A stretch of 64,000 nucleotides of DNA from Cyclina sinensis (GCA_012932295.1 JAAONU010000004.1:27506304-27570303); one strand, 5' to 3'; counted from the stretch's first letter, positions 47,840-58,779 are shown. Notes: generated from the letters alone by a model not told the origin. Program-made: numbers and translations.

Positions 47840-48630
47840 TATAAATTATATTGATAAACTTCAGTCCTTTAAATTACATAGCTACAAAACAAACTTCTAG
47901 ACTCTTGGCAATTTTTTTAAGTTTTTCCAATATAACTCAATGTAAATCTACTTGCGACCGGACGGAATCAGTTTTGCCCCATGGATATAATTTGTATAAA
48001 TTTGGTAGAGGTTTTCTAGAAAATGCTACATATAAATTCTTAAAGCTCTTGGCCAAGTGGTTTCAGGGAAGATGAATCTTTTTTTTATATTTAACTCAAT
48101 GTAAATCAAGTATCCTCCAGGGCAGGGTCAGTTTTCACCATACGGAAATAGTTTGATAATCTTTGTAAATGTCAGCTTTTCAGTGCTACATACCAATTAG
48201 CGAAGGCCTAGGTCTTATAGTTTCTGACAAGAAGATTTTCAAAGACTTTATATTTTACAAAAATAGGACACCCGGTTAGGGGCAATAACGGTCCAGGGAC
48301 AAAATGTGAACAATCTTGATAAAGATCATATACAAAATGTTACACACCAAATTTCTAGACACTAGGCCTTACGTTTTCAGAGAAGATTTTTTAAAAAATT
48401 TTCTGTTATGTAAGTATATGTATGGCCCTTGTAGTCAATTTTGATCCCAGGCGAAAAAATAAAAACTTTGGTAAAGGTTCACTGGAGAACGCTACATAAC
48501 AAATTTTAAACAACTTTGATAGAGCTTTGTGCAAGGAACACTTCTGTTGTTTGTTTTTAAGGAAAATGTTGACGGCGATCAAAAGACGCCGGACAAGCCA
48601 TCTACCACAATAGCTAACCTTTGAGCACTG
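47840..48630. repeat. Tandem-type mollusc dispersed repeat, about four units
   Basis: Units of roughly 165-185 bp each contain a 'tttgataatctttgta' or 'aacaatcttgataaag' phrase, a 'gctacata.aaatt' phrase, a 'tagacactaggccttac' or 'agctcttggccaagtgg' phrase, and a 'tttcagagaagat' phrase. The end 'aaagacgccggacaagcc' and 'caatagctaacctttgagca' is the terminus I recall from very abundant bivalve repeats. Related fragments lie at 57110-57445 and 28170-28510. Confidence 0.7.
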
Positions 48631-48634
48631 TTCC

Positions 48635-49560
48635 AGTTTTAAGTGTTAGTTTTTTTACTGACTTTTTTTCAGAAAATAAAAGAACCCGGAACGAACTGCA
48701 TTATTCAAATAACAAATTCAGCCGTCATTGATTAACAGATGGCATTTTTCTTCTAAACATGGTGAACTAGAATTAGCCTAAGATTTACGTCATGTCATCT
48801 ACAGAAAATTCTCCTGAGATCGCCCTTGAAAGATCAGTTTTTCAAGTTTCTATTGTTTTGTACAATGTTTGGAATACATAATAAGGAGCACATGTTTTTG
48901 ACATGTTTCTTACTAATTACATAACTTTATGACTCAACTGAATTACTGAAATTATTTTTTTAAATGTACAAACAATGTTTGTTGTAATATGTTTAAATAT
49001 GTGCTACTTTTTCTATTTTTGTAATAATACAAAGCCTTAAATAATGTGATTTGTATTATCCATCAAACACAAGGATACAATTCCTTCACAGTATCTAACA
49101 GAAAAGAATGTTATAGTAGACAAGTTGTCGACTAATAAAGTCAAGACGCGAAGACAATTTTAAGAGATAATGTTTTAGGTACATATTCGATAACCTTATA
49201 CCGCCGTTCCTACACACCAAATAAGACAACAATTTGTCGCAACGACAGGAAAATACTGTACAATTACCCCTGAATGATTTATTTTACAGGGCGGAAGGAT
49301 TTCATTTTCCATTAAGTATTGTAATCATGACTACAAGAAATACCACTAGTTTTAATAAAGCGCTACGCATTGTTTTAGCCACATAATTTAAGTGTAAGTT
49401 AGGCTGCATTTATTAGTCTAGAGAAAACAAAGTCAAAGTAACGAAGCAAAATTTATCTTTTCGTTTATTGTGTTGATTTTGAAACGACTACTTAATTTTT
49501 GTTATTATTATGACTGAATGAAACCAAAATTAAATGATACCAAGTGAATGAATACTTTTC
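48635..49560. other. AT-rich sequence, nothing recognised
   Basis: No gene or repeat boundary is supported. Confidence 0.4.
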
Positions 49561-49562
49561 AT

Positions 49563-50431
49563 ATTATATAGAGGATATTTGTTTGTTTTTGTGGAAGATG
49601 AGAATTTATTTCATCGAGTGAACACCATATGTGATATTTTCACGAGTGGCGCAGCCACGAGTGAAAATATAAACATATGGTGTTCACGAGATGAAATAAA
49701 TTCCCATCTTCCACTAAAAACAAACAAATTTTCTTTTTATTTTATGCCAACACGTCAAAAATGGGTATTTTATGACATTTTTACTCAGGGCCTTCAATAA
49801 ATTCCCAATGGTGAGCCCCAAATCAGTTAATGGGTACTTTGGTCAAACCGTTACTCCGCACAAAAAAAGTGCAGACAATCTCCAATACATATGATAACTT
49901 TACTTCTGCTGAAATAAACTGAATACACTTTCATCAAATAACATTTATTTTTCTCTACACAGTTTATCAATATTTATTGAATTTTAGCCATACATACTTT
50001 AATTATAAAAGCGGATTAATACCGAGTAATATTCAATCAATTGAATTGAAAGTCGGCCATATTGGATATTGTCCATGTGAGTTATGTAAACAAATCAGAC
50101 ATTTTAAATAATTTATGGCGAATTTCATCATTATTCACAACTAGTTAGGCTCAGGAATTCAATATTATATCTGGATTTAACAAGGTAAATAAATTTCACT
50201 CGCTGTCACTGTCTGAAATACAGCAGATTCTCTTGTATTTACGTGGTGGGGAAATTCCTGAAGTTTCATCAAGCAGGCCAGCTTTTGGACTGGAATTTAT
50301 GAATAAAAAAGTAGTTCCGGCACAAACAGTGGATTATCAAAATGGTAATTTCACTGATTCAAAACAGTGGATTATCACTTTTATCTCACTGATATTTCCC
50401 AATATTTCATTGGTGGGCATAAAATAAAAAG
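49563..50431 (+). mobile_element. Palindrome-headed dispersed element, copy 1
   Basis: This roughly 869-bp segment has a close copy at 59703-60531 in the same orientation. Both run from 'attatatagaggatatttgt' to 'gggcataaaataaaaa' or 'aggcataaaataaaaa'. Compared with copy 2 it has a 34-bp stretch at about 50278-50311 (around 'ttttggactggaatt') and a short 'atttacg' near 50237 that copy 2 lacks. The first 160 bp form a hairpin (49574-49735). ORFs here are short, and neither copy encodes a recognisable protein. It could be a non-autonomous element or a repeat carried by one; terminal inverted repeats across the full length and a target duplication are not obvious. Confidence 0.82.
49574..49735. 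other. Hairpin head of the element, copy 1
   Basis: Arms of about 80 bp pair almost perfectly: 'gtgaacaccatatgtgatat' opposite 'catatggtgttcac', 'gatgagaatttatttcatc' opposite 'gatgaaataaattcccatc', and 'tttgtttgtttttgtggaag' opposite 'cttccactaaaaacaaac'. The centre is 'gagtggcgcagccacgag'. The ORF starting at 49579 is created by this palindrome. Confidence 0.88.
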
Positions 50432-50609
50432 ACATTATGAACTGAGTCAAAAGAAATTTAGTATAATTAGACTAAGTCTTAGCAGAAAAGATGAGTTATG
50501 TGACTCGGTTATTTTTCACGGGAATCTGAAAAAAATCAGAAAGCACAGGAAATAATAATATTATTACATATTATAGCTGAGTAATGCCATGTATATAGTC
50601 CATGATTGT

Positions 50610-51100
50610 TTTTAAGGATACAAAAGTCCACAACGTATATGTATCTTAAGGATCACCCAGGCGAAATTCCTGCTCAGATGCTCCTACATCTAAAACCAAA
50701 GCTCAAAAACCACTGAGCCAAAGAATTAATTCCCTGACGCAGTTATCAGAGGTTGTATATATATAATTACAGGCCGGTATGCACTGGACCATAACACATC
50801 CCCTCTTGAGAAAGTCACCATTTATGATGACGAAAGGTGTGGTCTTTTTTTCTGTCAGAAATCTTGAAAGATTTATTATTATTATAATTAATCCAGGAGT
50901 ATTTATCTCGGACGAACCCCATCTCATTGACATGAAAGTTCGTAAAAGAAAGATACAATGTGTCTTGAAGAATCTAGGTTCACGCTCATAGAAATCCAAC
51001 GCTTAAGACCAGTAAGCCAAAGATTCGATTCCAAGTTGCAGTTGTATGAGGTTGTATTATATACTGTTATATACGGGCATGCATCTGACTATAACATTAT
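50610..51100 (-). repeat. Dimeric tRNA-like SINE, locus 2
   Basis: Two diverged units in tandem have box-A-like segments (complement of 'ccactgagccaaag' at 50710-50724 and of 'ccagtaagccaaagattcga' at 51009-51028), about 300 bp apart. Flanking phrases match locus 1 at 5405-5930: 'gacgcagttatcagaggttg', 'taacacatcccctcttgaga', 'aagtcaccatttatgatgac', 'aatccaggagtatttatctc' and 'ggacgaacccc'. Both units have degraded box-B regions. Confidence 0.7.
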
Positions 51101-51104
51101 CTAT

Positions 51105-51395
51105 TTCTATATGAAGAGATATGCATGTATGTAACTGTGGCAACAATTAAGGTAATGTGTGTCTATTGCTTTATCAGCATTAACCAGACTGCATTACATC
51201 ATGATAAAATTATCTTTAGAATAAACACAATAACTCGGAATGAAACACAATCTTGCGTCAAATAGCTGCTTTACAGTTTTTGCCTCTGCTTATAATGTCT
51301 TTTAACTTAATATGATACTTTTATTAAGCAACAACCCTTTGTGAGATTTGGGAAAAATATATGTACTTACTTGTTCTTATCATGCTTTCATTTAG
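51105..51395. other. AT-rich spacer, nothing recognised
   Basis: Nothing is recognised between the SINE dimer and the degenerate repeat block. Confidence 0.35.
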
Positions 51396-51399
51396 CTAA

Positions 51400-52950
51400 A
51401 ACAATGGCAGGGGATAGGTCTTAGTTTATAGAAGAATTTTAATGCACCATTACCGCTTCATGTCTACATTCCAGTCTTATTATTCTGAATAATGTCAAAC
51501 GGAAACAATACTTAAACTTTTATGCATCTAAAGAGCAGATAAGGAACCAAAACTCAAAAGCTTTTCCTACAAACAAGGCATAAAACGGCCAGTGATTGGA
51601 ACGGTCAGTTGTTTATATCATTTGAGTATGTTTTTGTATGAGAAGGATTTGTCTTAAATGAAAACTGTGGACACAGTCGATGAGTCTACTTAATTGCAAA
51701 AAGAGAAATCTGGTCAAACATAAAGAGACAGAATTTTAAATTACAATCTCAGAGAACGTTTTTAAAATAACATCTAGCATTTGTGTCTTTCATTTACATC
51801 CAACAAGAATCTTTGTAAATCTAAATTCTTACAACTCTATTTTCTGAACAATCGTAAATTTAAAGGTCTTCGTTGACTCCATCTTGGAGCGATACACTTG
51901 AGAGTACTTGAGAGGGGTATATCTCAACACTAATATCCAAACAGCCTAACTCAATACTTATTTCTTAAATGCTATTGTAATTCCTGTGCTCACTGTGAAT
52001 AGCCTTCATGATTGATGCAATGCCGTCTGAGAAACAATAAACTATTATGTGCATTTCATTTGCATGCAAAGAACTAGCAAACGTGTGCTTCAAAATCAGT
52101 AATTGTGTCTGGTCAGCGGCAAAATGTTTTTAATTCTTTTTGCAGAATACTCTATCCACTTAACATGCACAAATAATAACACATTACTTGCAGATGATAC
52201 ACAACTTAAAACATCTTGAGTGTATACTTCTGCTATGCCTTTGTTTTTTTGTTTTTGTTTTGTTTTTTTTTTTGGTTGTTTTTTTTGTTTTGTTTTTTTA
52301 TTTGTTTGTTCGTTTTTTTGTTTTTTTTTTGTTTTTTTTTCTTTTTGTTCACAATATCTGACGCAAGGAGCAGCTCTTAAAGATAGGCTGCAGAAAAAAT
52401 GTTTGATTGCTTCTTTCCAAACATAGTATTATTGTGTTGCTGCAAATGTATAGTTTGCTTCTACAATGATCAAGTAAATTTCTTGTGAAATATAATCTAA
52501 TTTGCGTGCTTGCGTGTGTGCATGCGTACGTGCGTGTGTGTGTTATCACATTATAGATTGTAAGGCAGTAATACAAAAGAAGTCGGATGTATGATAACAT
52601 AGACCTGAGGTAACTTCTGCTTTTAACATCTACAAGCCATTTAACCTCATCCTGCCTGTCAAGTACTGTGTAATCATGAACTGGTGTTTCCTAATTCCCA
52701 GAACCACAGATATTCATTTTCTATTAATTACTGCAATTATGTACAGAAATGTTATGCTTTTAAGGCAAGGTTTTGATTGATATTCTTTTACAGGAAACAG
52801 AATAAGCCAGTTCAATGACAACAAAATAAATATGAATAGAATGTATTTGACAGATTTTTTCTGCAATCACTGCAGACAATATATTGAAAATAATGAGAAG
52901 AGTCCGGCAATCAATAAAATGATTATTTTGCACAACACTAAAAACAAGCC
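51400..52950. repeat. Degenerate repeat block, related to 46200-47600
   Basis: Shared ordered phrases with the other block include 'aatctttgtaaatct', 'gactccatcttggag', 'atccaaacagcctaactcaa', 'gctcactgtgaatagccttc' and 'attttctattaattactgca'. A T-rich tract (52231-52345) lies inside this block. Confidence 0.5.
52231..52345. repeat. (T)nG low-complexity tract
   Basis: About 115 bases consist almost only of T with scattered G. The Phe/Val-rich ORF at 52220-52426 is an artefact. Confidence 0.95.
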
Positions 52951-52954
52951 TACA

Positions 52955-54745
52955 TTAACTTTTCCCTCTGACAGGCTCGGTTTTTGCGAGCATTTATATT
53001 AGGAAGTCAAGTAAAACTGCAGCCAAAGAAATGCAGAAACGAATAGTGTTATTACCAACTTCTAAATGTAGCAAGCCCATCGTAAAATTAGTTTTCACTT
53101 CCATCGATAAATTACATGATCTTAAAACGTGCTTACATAAGCCTATATTACATCGATGAAAGCACATACAAACAGGGAAAAGGAAAATATATTACAAAAA
53201 CAGGTAATGTGGATCCGAAAAAAAACACTGTCATTATCATGTCTCCATTAAACTAAAAAGCATTTTAATGCAAGTAAATCAAATATCAATTTATGATATG
53301 CCTAAAATAATCTACACTGTTTAAATATGGAACTATACAAAAAAGTTCATTTAAATGGATCCGGTATTCTGTGAATTCAGGGCAGGCAAGAGTAGTTATG
53401 AGTAAGGTTAAGGTTATATCGGTTATTTTTTATTGCATATTTACTACTTTTAGCAAAATAAAAAATATATATACTTTATTGTTAAGCATTACTCAGTTGT
53501 ATGAAAATTACAGGGTCCTGTTTTACTTCCAAAGATGAAAAATACTAACGTATTACGACTAGTTTATATGATACAATAGTTACTAAGCTTCTAACAAGCA
53601 TATCCAAAATTTTAAATGCTAACTACAGCCAAAAACCTTCAAAACACCAACTGTTTCACTAACTGGCAGACACATCAACTAAACCCAAATTAGCTATGGT
53701 CACTTTGGAAGTCGCATAACATAAGGACGATCTAAATTTGTAAAAATAGGATGAATATCCGAGGGTTTTGGGGAATATAGTAATGTCCAGTATTATCACG
53801 TTGTCTGACAGCATTTATAATAAATTGAACGGATTAAAATTTAAAATCAATGTTCGAACTTGATTTTTTTGTACAGTTCGCATGACTAAATATGTTTAGT
53901 AATGCCGTTTGAAAACTACAAGTTGTACTTAAACATATTTGCACTGTAACCTGTGTAACAAATGGAGGATATAATAAAATACGTTAATACGCAGAAACAT
54001 TTAATGTTTAAGGTTGAATTTAGGAATTTAATACAGGGTGCTGTAATAGTCCTTTAGACATTCCTCTGGAACAGATCCAATTTACTGCAGTTTATTTACA
54101 TTTATGAAACAAACAAAAATGTACATTGTCGCCCTTTTAATCTGAAAATCGAGGTATCAGTATCAAGATCATAGGCTTTATTTTAAAAAAGCACATGTTA
54201 TCTCTCAACTCTCTAATTTCCTATTCTTATCTTATAATAAAGACTCGCCATTTGTTTCTTATAGCAATGCTGTTATTTCAACTTAACTGACAGCGGACGT
54301 AGCACATTGAATATAAATGAAGAGGTTTTCCTGCCTAAAACAATACTTTATCACATTAAAACTGCAGAAATCTCATTACCTTGGAAAAGCTTTGCTAAAA
54401 TATAAGGCAAATTTCAGTGTCTGGAAGTAGATTAACACATTATATCTCTTTTTATGTAAGCGGCGCTCAGATTATATTAGATTGATGTGAGCACATCTCT
54501 TGCCCTCTGCTAGGCGATATAACAATAATAGTTTACTTCTAGATTCATTTTTCTTTTGAAAGATAACAATTAAATCTGTTATCAAATTAATTTTACCACA
54601 AAAAAGATAAAGCTAGCTCATATGCATACCATTTATGTTTTCTTTTTCTCGGCCCCATTTAACGGATTATATTATGTGTTAGAAAGAAGGAGAATAAATT
54701 ATTTATAAATTGATAATGTAAACATGGTAAATATAATTAAGAATA
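52955..54745. other. AT-rich sequence, nothing recognised
   Basis: No supported gene, RNA or clear repeat boundary is seen. Confidence 0.4.
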
Positions 54746-55140
54746 AATGCTAAAATTCTAACACTATCCGCAATTCGCCGACAAAAAACAAAGAAGGATT
54801 TGAGCGTGATATATCATATACGTTACAAGCGCGCCCCCGCTGACGTCACTGCAAACTACTTTCGACTTTTCTTATTTGTCATTGTAAACAGTTTTTTTAT
54901 AAATATTTTATAAGTGAAATATTGTTATGGACTAAAATATCTTCTTTAATGTTCATCTATGATAAAATGAAAGACGTTTGTTTAAACGTAAATTATTAAC
55001 TGATAAACTAAAAATGACCTTGTTGTTTTCATTTTCACGTGGGAAGTGAATAGCGGGTAAACGGAAGAGCCTGACTGGGACAATAGTTCTAAAAGTGATA
55101 AATCGTGCGCATAATTGTGCCCCTTATAAATATACATATA

Positions 55141-56592
55141 TACCCCGCACAAAAAGTCAAGCAACAAAATCATTTCTTTCTCGTTTTGGTCCTATGACAA
55201 ATATATTCACATAAGTGTACATGTGAAGAAAAGCACGTAATCATTGCAACCTAACACCGTTAACACTCAGCACAAGATGCACGTACAAAACGAGAAGTCG
55301 GCACTTGATGTGTTAGGTACTACTTCACGTTTTTCTATTGGTCAAATCAGACTGTTCAGACTGAGTTTCGTTTTATGCTTCGTCATTGCACTCATTAAAA
55401 AGAAAACCCATGCTAGTTTCTGTACAGTTTTCACTAGTGACAATAATTTGGCGAGTTTTGACAGAAGTTGAGGTGGCTCATGCCATTGGAATGCTTCAGG
55501 GTGGTGTTTCCAAGAGTGACGTTGCTAGGCAGCTCGGCGTCCACAGAAGCGTCATCCACAGGGCCTTTCAACGTTTCCAGGCAACTGGATAATTCTCGGC
55601 AAGGTCAAGAAGTGGTCGTCCGGGGGCTACAACCCAACGAGAGGATCGGTACCTTGTCACTTCTGCAAGGCGCCAACGCTTTGTGACCGCCAGAAGACTG
55701 CAATCCGACCTGGAATCTGACACAGGAACCGGAGTTTCCACTCAAATTGTGCGGAACATGCTTCACCAGGCTGACTTTTGTTCACGCCGACCAGCACAAC
55801 GGGTCCCCCTGAGTCAGCGTCAGCGTCAGACTCGTCTCTACTGGGCTCGCCAACATGCAAATTGGAGGCTGAATCAGTGGAGAAGAGTTTTTTTTACTGA
55901 TGAGTCCAGATTCAGTTTGGATTTCAATGATGGGCGTCAGGAAGTTTGGAGACAGCCAGGGGAACGATTTGCGGCTTGTGCTATTGCAGATCACGACCGT
56001 GATGGGGGCGGCAGTTTGATGGTTTGAGGAGGCATCTGGGCTGGAGGACGTACAAATCTTGTGCTGTTCCGGAGAGGCACGCTGAATGCTGAACGCTACT
56101 TAAATGACGTCATCAGGCCTCAAGTGATCCCCCAAATAAGGAGACTTGGTGATGAATACCTTTTCATGGTTGATAATGCGCCATGTCACAGAGCACGAGT
56201 CATTCAAAATGAACTGAACGACAACAGTGTCGCTCGCCTTCATTGGCCAGCCCGTTCTCCAGCCCTTGTGAGGGAGTGGAGAGCCGTCCCACAAAAGCAG
56301 CTGGACCGCTTAATTGCCTTGCTGTCACGCCGCATTCAGGGCTGAATTGGTGCTTACGGGGGTCACTGGCTGTTTACATTTTACAACACCTGTTTTCCAT
56401 GTGCCTTTCCATGTGCCTTACTTTTTGTGAACAGTATCGTGATATCGGAATGGATTTCCAAGATGCTTTGTTAAATTTCACTTGATGAAATGTTGAAGAT
56501 TATTTGTGCACCTATTCATTTACTATAATTGAGGTCTCTTTAAAAAAATTTCACAGTTTAAATGTTTGTTGCTTGACTTTTTGTGAGGAGTA
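55141..56592 (+). mobile_element. Tc1-type transposon with good terminal inverted repeats
   Basis: The left end (55141-55168) and the complement of the right end (56565-56592) match at 26 of 28 positions, counting the TA target dinucleotide. The shared inner part is 'cacaaaaagtcaagcaacaa'. The element is about 1.45 kb, close to the usual Tc1 size, and carries a single transposase gene on the plus strand. It sits inside copy A of another repeat, and the host repeat can be followed on both sides, so the boundaries are well supported. Ends look competent, but the transposase is damaged. Movement would depend on a related enzyme from elsewhere. Confidence 0.92.
55386..56345 (+). pseudogene. Tc1 transposase pseudogene, third catalytic residue deleted
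   Basis: The whole gene is in one frame from 55386 to 56345. The N-terminal paired-type helix-turn-helix is clear (TEVEVAHAIGMLQGGVSKSD, then VARQLGVHRSVIHRAFQRFQ). It is followed by 'RSGRPGATTQREDRYL', the first catalytic Asp in FFTDESRF (codon 55899-55901) and the second in FMVDNAPCHRA (codon 56172-56174). Two premature stops interrupt it: TAA at 55590-55592 and TGA at 56025-56027, the latter where relatives have the Trp of 'MVWGG'. The expected 'SPDLNPIEHLWD' region with the third catalytic Glu is missing. The text jumps in frame from ARSPAL to VREWRAVPQ, about 30 codons deleted. The start codon is uncertain; conserved sequence begins at about 55455. Confidence 0.92.
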
Positions 56593-56689
56593 TATGTCAG
56601 AATGGAAATAGGATTTTTTCGTGATAGCACGGTTTCTTATTCAGTCCCGTAACTATTTAATCACGAAGGCCGTAGAAGAAATTGACCGT

Positions 56690-56940
56690 GTTATATCTTA
56701 CACAATATATCACACAGAAAAAAGCGCGCTGACGTCACTGCGAACATCACTGTTGAATATTGCACATACTTGCGACCCTGCGTACGTGTTAGAATGGAAA
56801 AAGATTTAATCTATTGTTGTATATATAAAGGTTTCTCGTTCATATTATTAAATCACTCAGGCCTACCGCCTTCGTGATTAAATTGCTACGCATCTGAACT
56901 CTACACCGTGATAAATTCAACGTTATATCAATCAAACTTA
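56690..56940. repeat. CRE-bearing dispersed repeat, copy B
   Basis: It starts at about 56690 ('gtgttatatcttacaca') and has 'aagcgcgctgacgtcactgc' with TGACGTCA at 56730-56737. It then has 'gcacatacttgcgaccctgc', 'gtgttagaatggaa', and 'aggtttctcgttcatatt'. It ends with 'aggcctaccgccttcgtgat' and 'caccgtgataaattcaacg'. The ends are complementary around 'cgtgttatatc'. The terminal part matches the minus strand of 61070-61175. It directly follows copy A in the same orientation. The ORF 56621-56809 overlaps copies A and B and is not a gene. Confidence 0.7.
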
Positions 56941-56944
56941 AAAT

Positions 56945-57105
56945 TTATTTCTTAAGTAAGGATAAACAAATAACTGAACTAAAAACTACTTTTTGGATCA
57001 GTTTTATGCGCTTTTAGAATAGACTGTAACTGTTTTACAGAAACGTATAGAAACTAGAAGAAATTAGTGTATATACTATTGAAACCTTTGATTTTTACGT
57101 CTTAT
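56945..57105. other. Short AT-rich spacer
   Basis: Nothing is recognised in this spacer. Confidence 0.35.
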
Positions 57106-57109
57106 TGGT

Positions 57110-57445
57110 GCCTGAACTCCAGTGGCAATTTCCTATATAACTGAGTTTTATTCAGTTGACTCCCAGGGCAGAGTAAATTTTGACACTAGGAAGATAGTTT
57201 TGACAATCTTTGTAGGAGTAAATTATACAAAAATTGATACCTGGGAAATATCGAAGGGTTAGGGCTTATGGCTTCTGACAAGAAGACTTTCAAAGATTTT
57301 ATATTGTACACATACAGGACCCCTTAGCAGAGTACATTTTGACCTAGGCAACTAATTTGAATAACTTTGGTAGAGGTCAACTACACAATGCTGTACATCA
57401 TATTTCTAGACACTTGACTATGTGGTTTCAGAAAAGAAGTTTGAA
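57110..57445. repeat. Tandem-type mollusc dispersed repeat, two units
   Basis: It shares 'tttctgacaagaaga.tttcaaaga.tttatatt', quoted in broken form, plus 'aactttggtagaggtcaact' and 'tttctagacacttgactatg' with the units at 47840-48630. Confidence 0.65.
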
Positions 57446-57449
57446 GGTC

Positions 57450-58465
57450 TTAAGAGGTTCACTAATCAAAATTCAAAGTTCTTGAGAAGTCCTTCGTAAT
57501 TCAGCTGCTTTGAATTGCACAGATATTAAAAGTTTTAATTTAAAACATTAATGTCTGTGTATTCCTTCAATAATCATTGTTAAAAGACATAAACAAGTCA
57601 TGATTACTGAAGTCCCCTGGGTTGAAAACCTTGTCAATAAGTCACTCCCCAAATAATTATTGTAAATTTGTAATACCTATTTGTAGCCATTTCAACGACA
57701 ATTTGTTTTTCAGGATAAAAGAAAAAGCATGTGCGTTACACATACATCGCCAAAAAGCAGGGAACAGTTTTCAGATTTGTAGATAGATGGATGAATACTA
57801 TGGCGTAAAAAGTTTTTAAGTGATGTGCATTAATTTCATAGATGAACAATTCACAGTTTTAACTCATCGTCTTATTGTTATCTGTCATTTTACTAAGTTT
57901 ATGCTATATACTTTCAAAACATTGAGAATCATGAAATTCCAGAATTTTAACTTAATTAATGATCCCTTTTAGACAGATACCATTTGTCAAAGTTTACGAA
58001 AGGCTACTTATCTTTCTAAAGATCCAGGTTCTCTTAACGAACAAACAATCGGACGAATACGCAGGAGGAGATCAAATTTTAAATAGTTAAGTGTGTCCTT
58101 CAAGCATCTATCTATCATCTTACAAAAGTTTATGAATGTAATTTTAAAATACTTCGTGTAATTGCAAGATTCATTTTTAGATGACAGAAAACCAACCGGA
58201 TGAATAACCACTTATGTATATTATCTTCTTATCGATTTCTGTCATCACGTAAAGTTTCAGTGTAGCTTTAACTGCAAGCTATCTCCTCAGTCTGACAACT
58301 AACAGAGACAAACATAAGTAATCAAAAATAAATAACCTGAACATTTGATTGTATCATCTTTAATGGAAAATACTCTTGGATTTTAGATCCTCGAGATACA
58401 TTGTTTTCCACAAGGCAATTATAGCATTTAATTATTAATTTTAATTGTAATGAAACGATTGATCA
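57450..58465. other. AT-rich sequence, nothing recognised
   Basis: No supported gene or repeat boundary was found. Confidence 0.4.
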
Positions 58466-58477
58466 TTAAGTCATCAT

Positions 58478-58765
58478 AGCCCGCCCGCTTAGCTCAAAAG
58501 GTAGAGCACTGGATTAGTAATCCATCGGTCGTTGGTTCGATCCCTGGGCAGGGCAAAATTTCTCCGTGACAATTGTTCTCAGACATTGTGTCTTATGTTC
58601 ATTTGTCTCTCACCGCTGATTCAGAGTAGATCATGTGGAAACAGTAGTCAGTCACTTGCGGAGAAATTGGCAATTACTGGTTAGTTATCCAGGAAAACCG
58701 GTTAGATGGACTGACCGCCGAGATATAACAAATGTTGAAATCGGCGTTAAACCCCAAAACAAACA
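58478..58765 (+). mobile_element. Full-length tRNA-derived SINE (MetaSINE type, bivalve-like)
   Basis: The 5' head (58479-58554) resembles tRNA-Thr(AGU). It has a box A (TAGCTCAAAAGGTAGAGCA), an anticodon loop TTAGTAA in a TGGA/TCCA stem, and a box B (GGTTCGATCCC). The T-stem and acceptor stem are imperfect, so it is a SINE head rather than a working tRNA gene. The body contains 'cattgtgtcttatgttcatt', 'cacttgcggagaa' and 'ccggttagatggactgaccg', which I associate with the Meta-domain SINEs of bivalves. The 3' end is 'tcggcgttaaaccccaaaac' plus AAAC-type repeats, presumably recognised by a partner LINE. A perfect 10-bp target duplication, AAGTCATCAT, flanks it (58468-58477 and 58766-58775). 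This makes it one of the youngest insertions in the window. Confidence 0.9.
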
Positions 58766-58779
58766 AAGTCATCATCTTG

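Larger units (their letters stand above)
54750..56690. repeat. CRE-bearing dispersed repeat, copy A, split by a Tc1 insertion
   Basis: Copy A starts near 54755 ('aattctaacactatccgcaa', 'ttcgccgaca') and contains 'caagcgcgc', the palindrome TGACGTCA at 54841-54848, and 'gtgccccttataaatata'. It is broken at 55141 by a Tc1 element and resumes at 56593 with 'tgtcagaatggaaatagg' and 'tttaatcacgaaggccgtag'. The relative at 61960-62135, read on the minus strand, has the same order without interruption: 'aattctatcattatctgcaa', 'aagcgcgcg', 'tgatgtcactgcgaac', 'ccccttataatgcgtgttag' and 'aatggaatagatttt'. Confidence 0.7.

Noticed and set aside
49579..49800. ORF that is conserved in the copy at 59719
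   Set aside because: Conservation is explained by the two element copies being nearly identical. The N-terminal part is the hairpin, and the frames differ in length because of indels.
52220..52426. Phe/Val/Cys-rich ORF
   Set aside because: It is a translation of a (T)nG low-complexity tract.
58479..58554. Functional tRNA-Thr gene
   Set aside because: Acceptor and T stems are imperfect, and the segment is the head of a SINE with a body, tail and target duplication.
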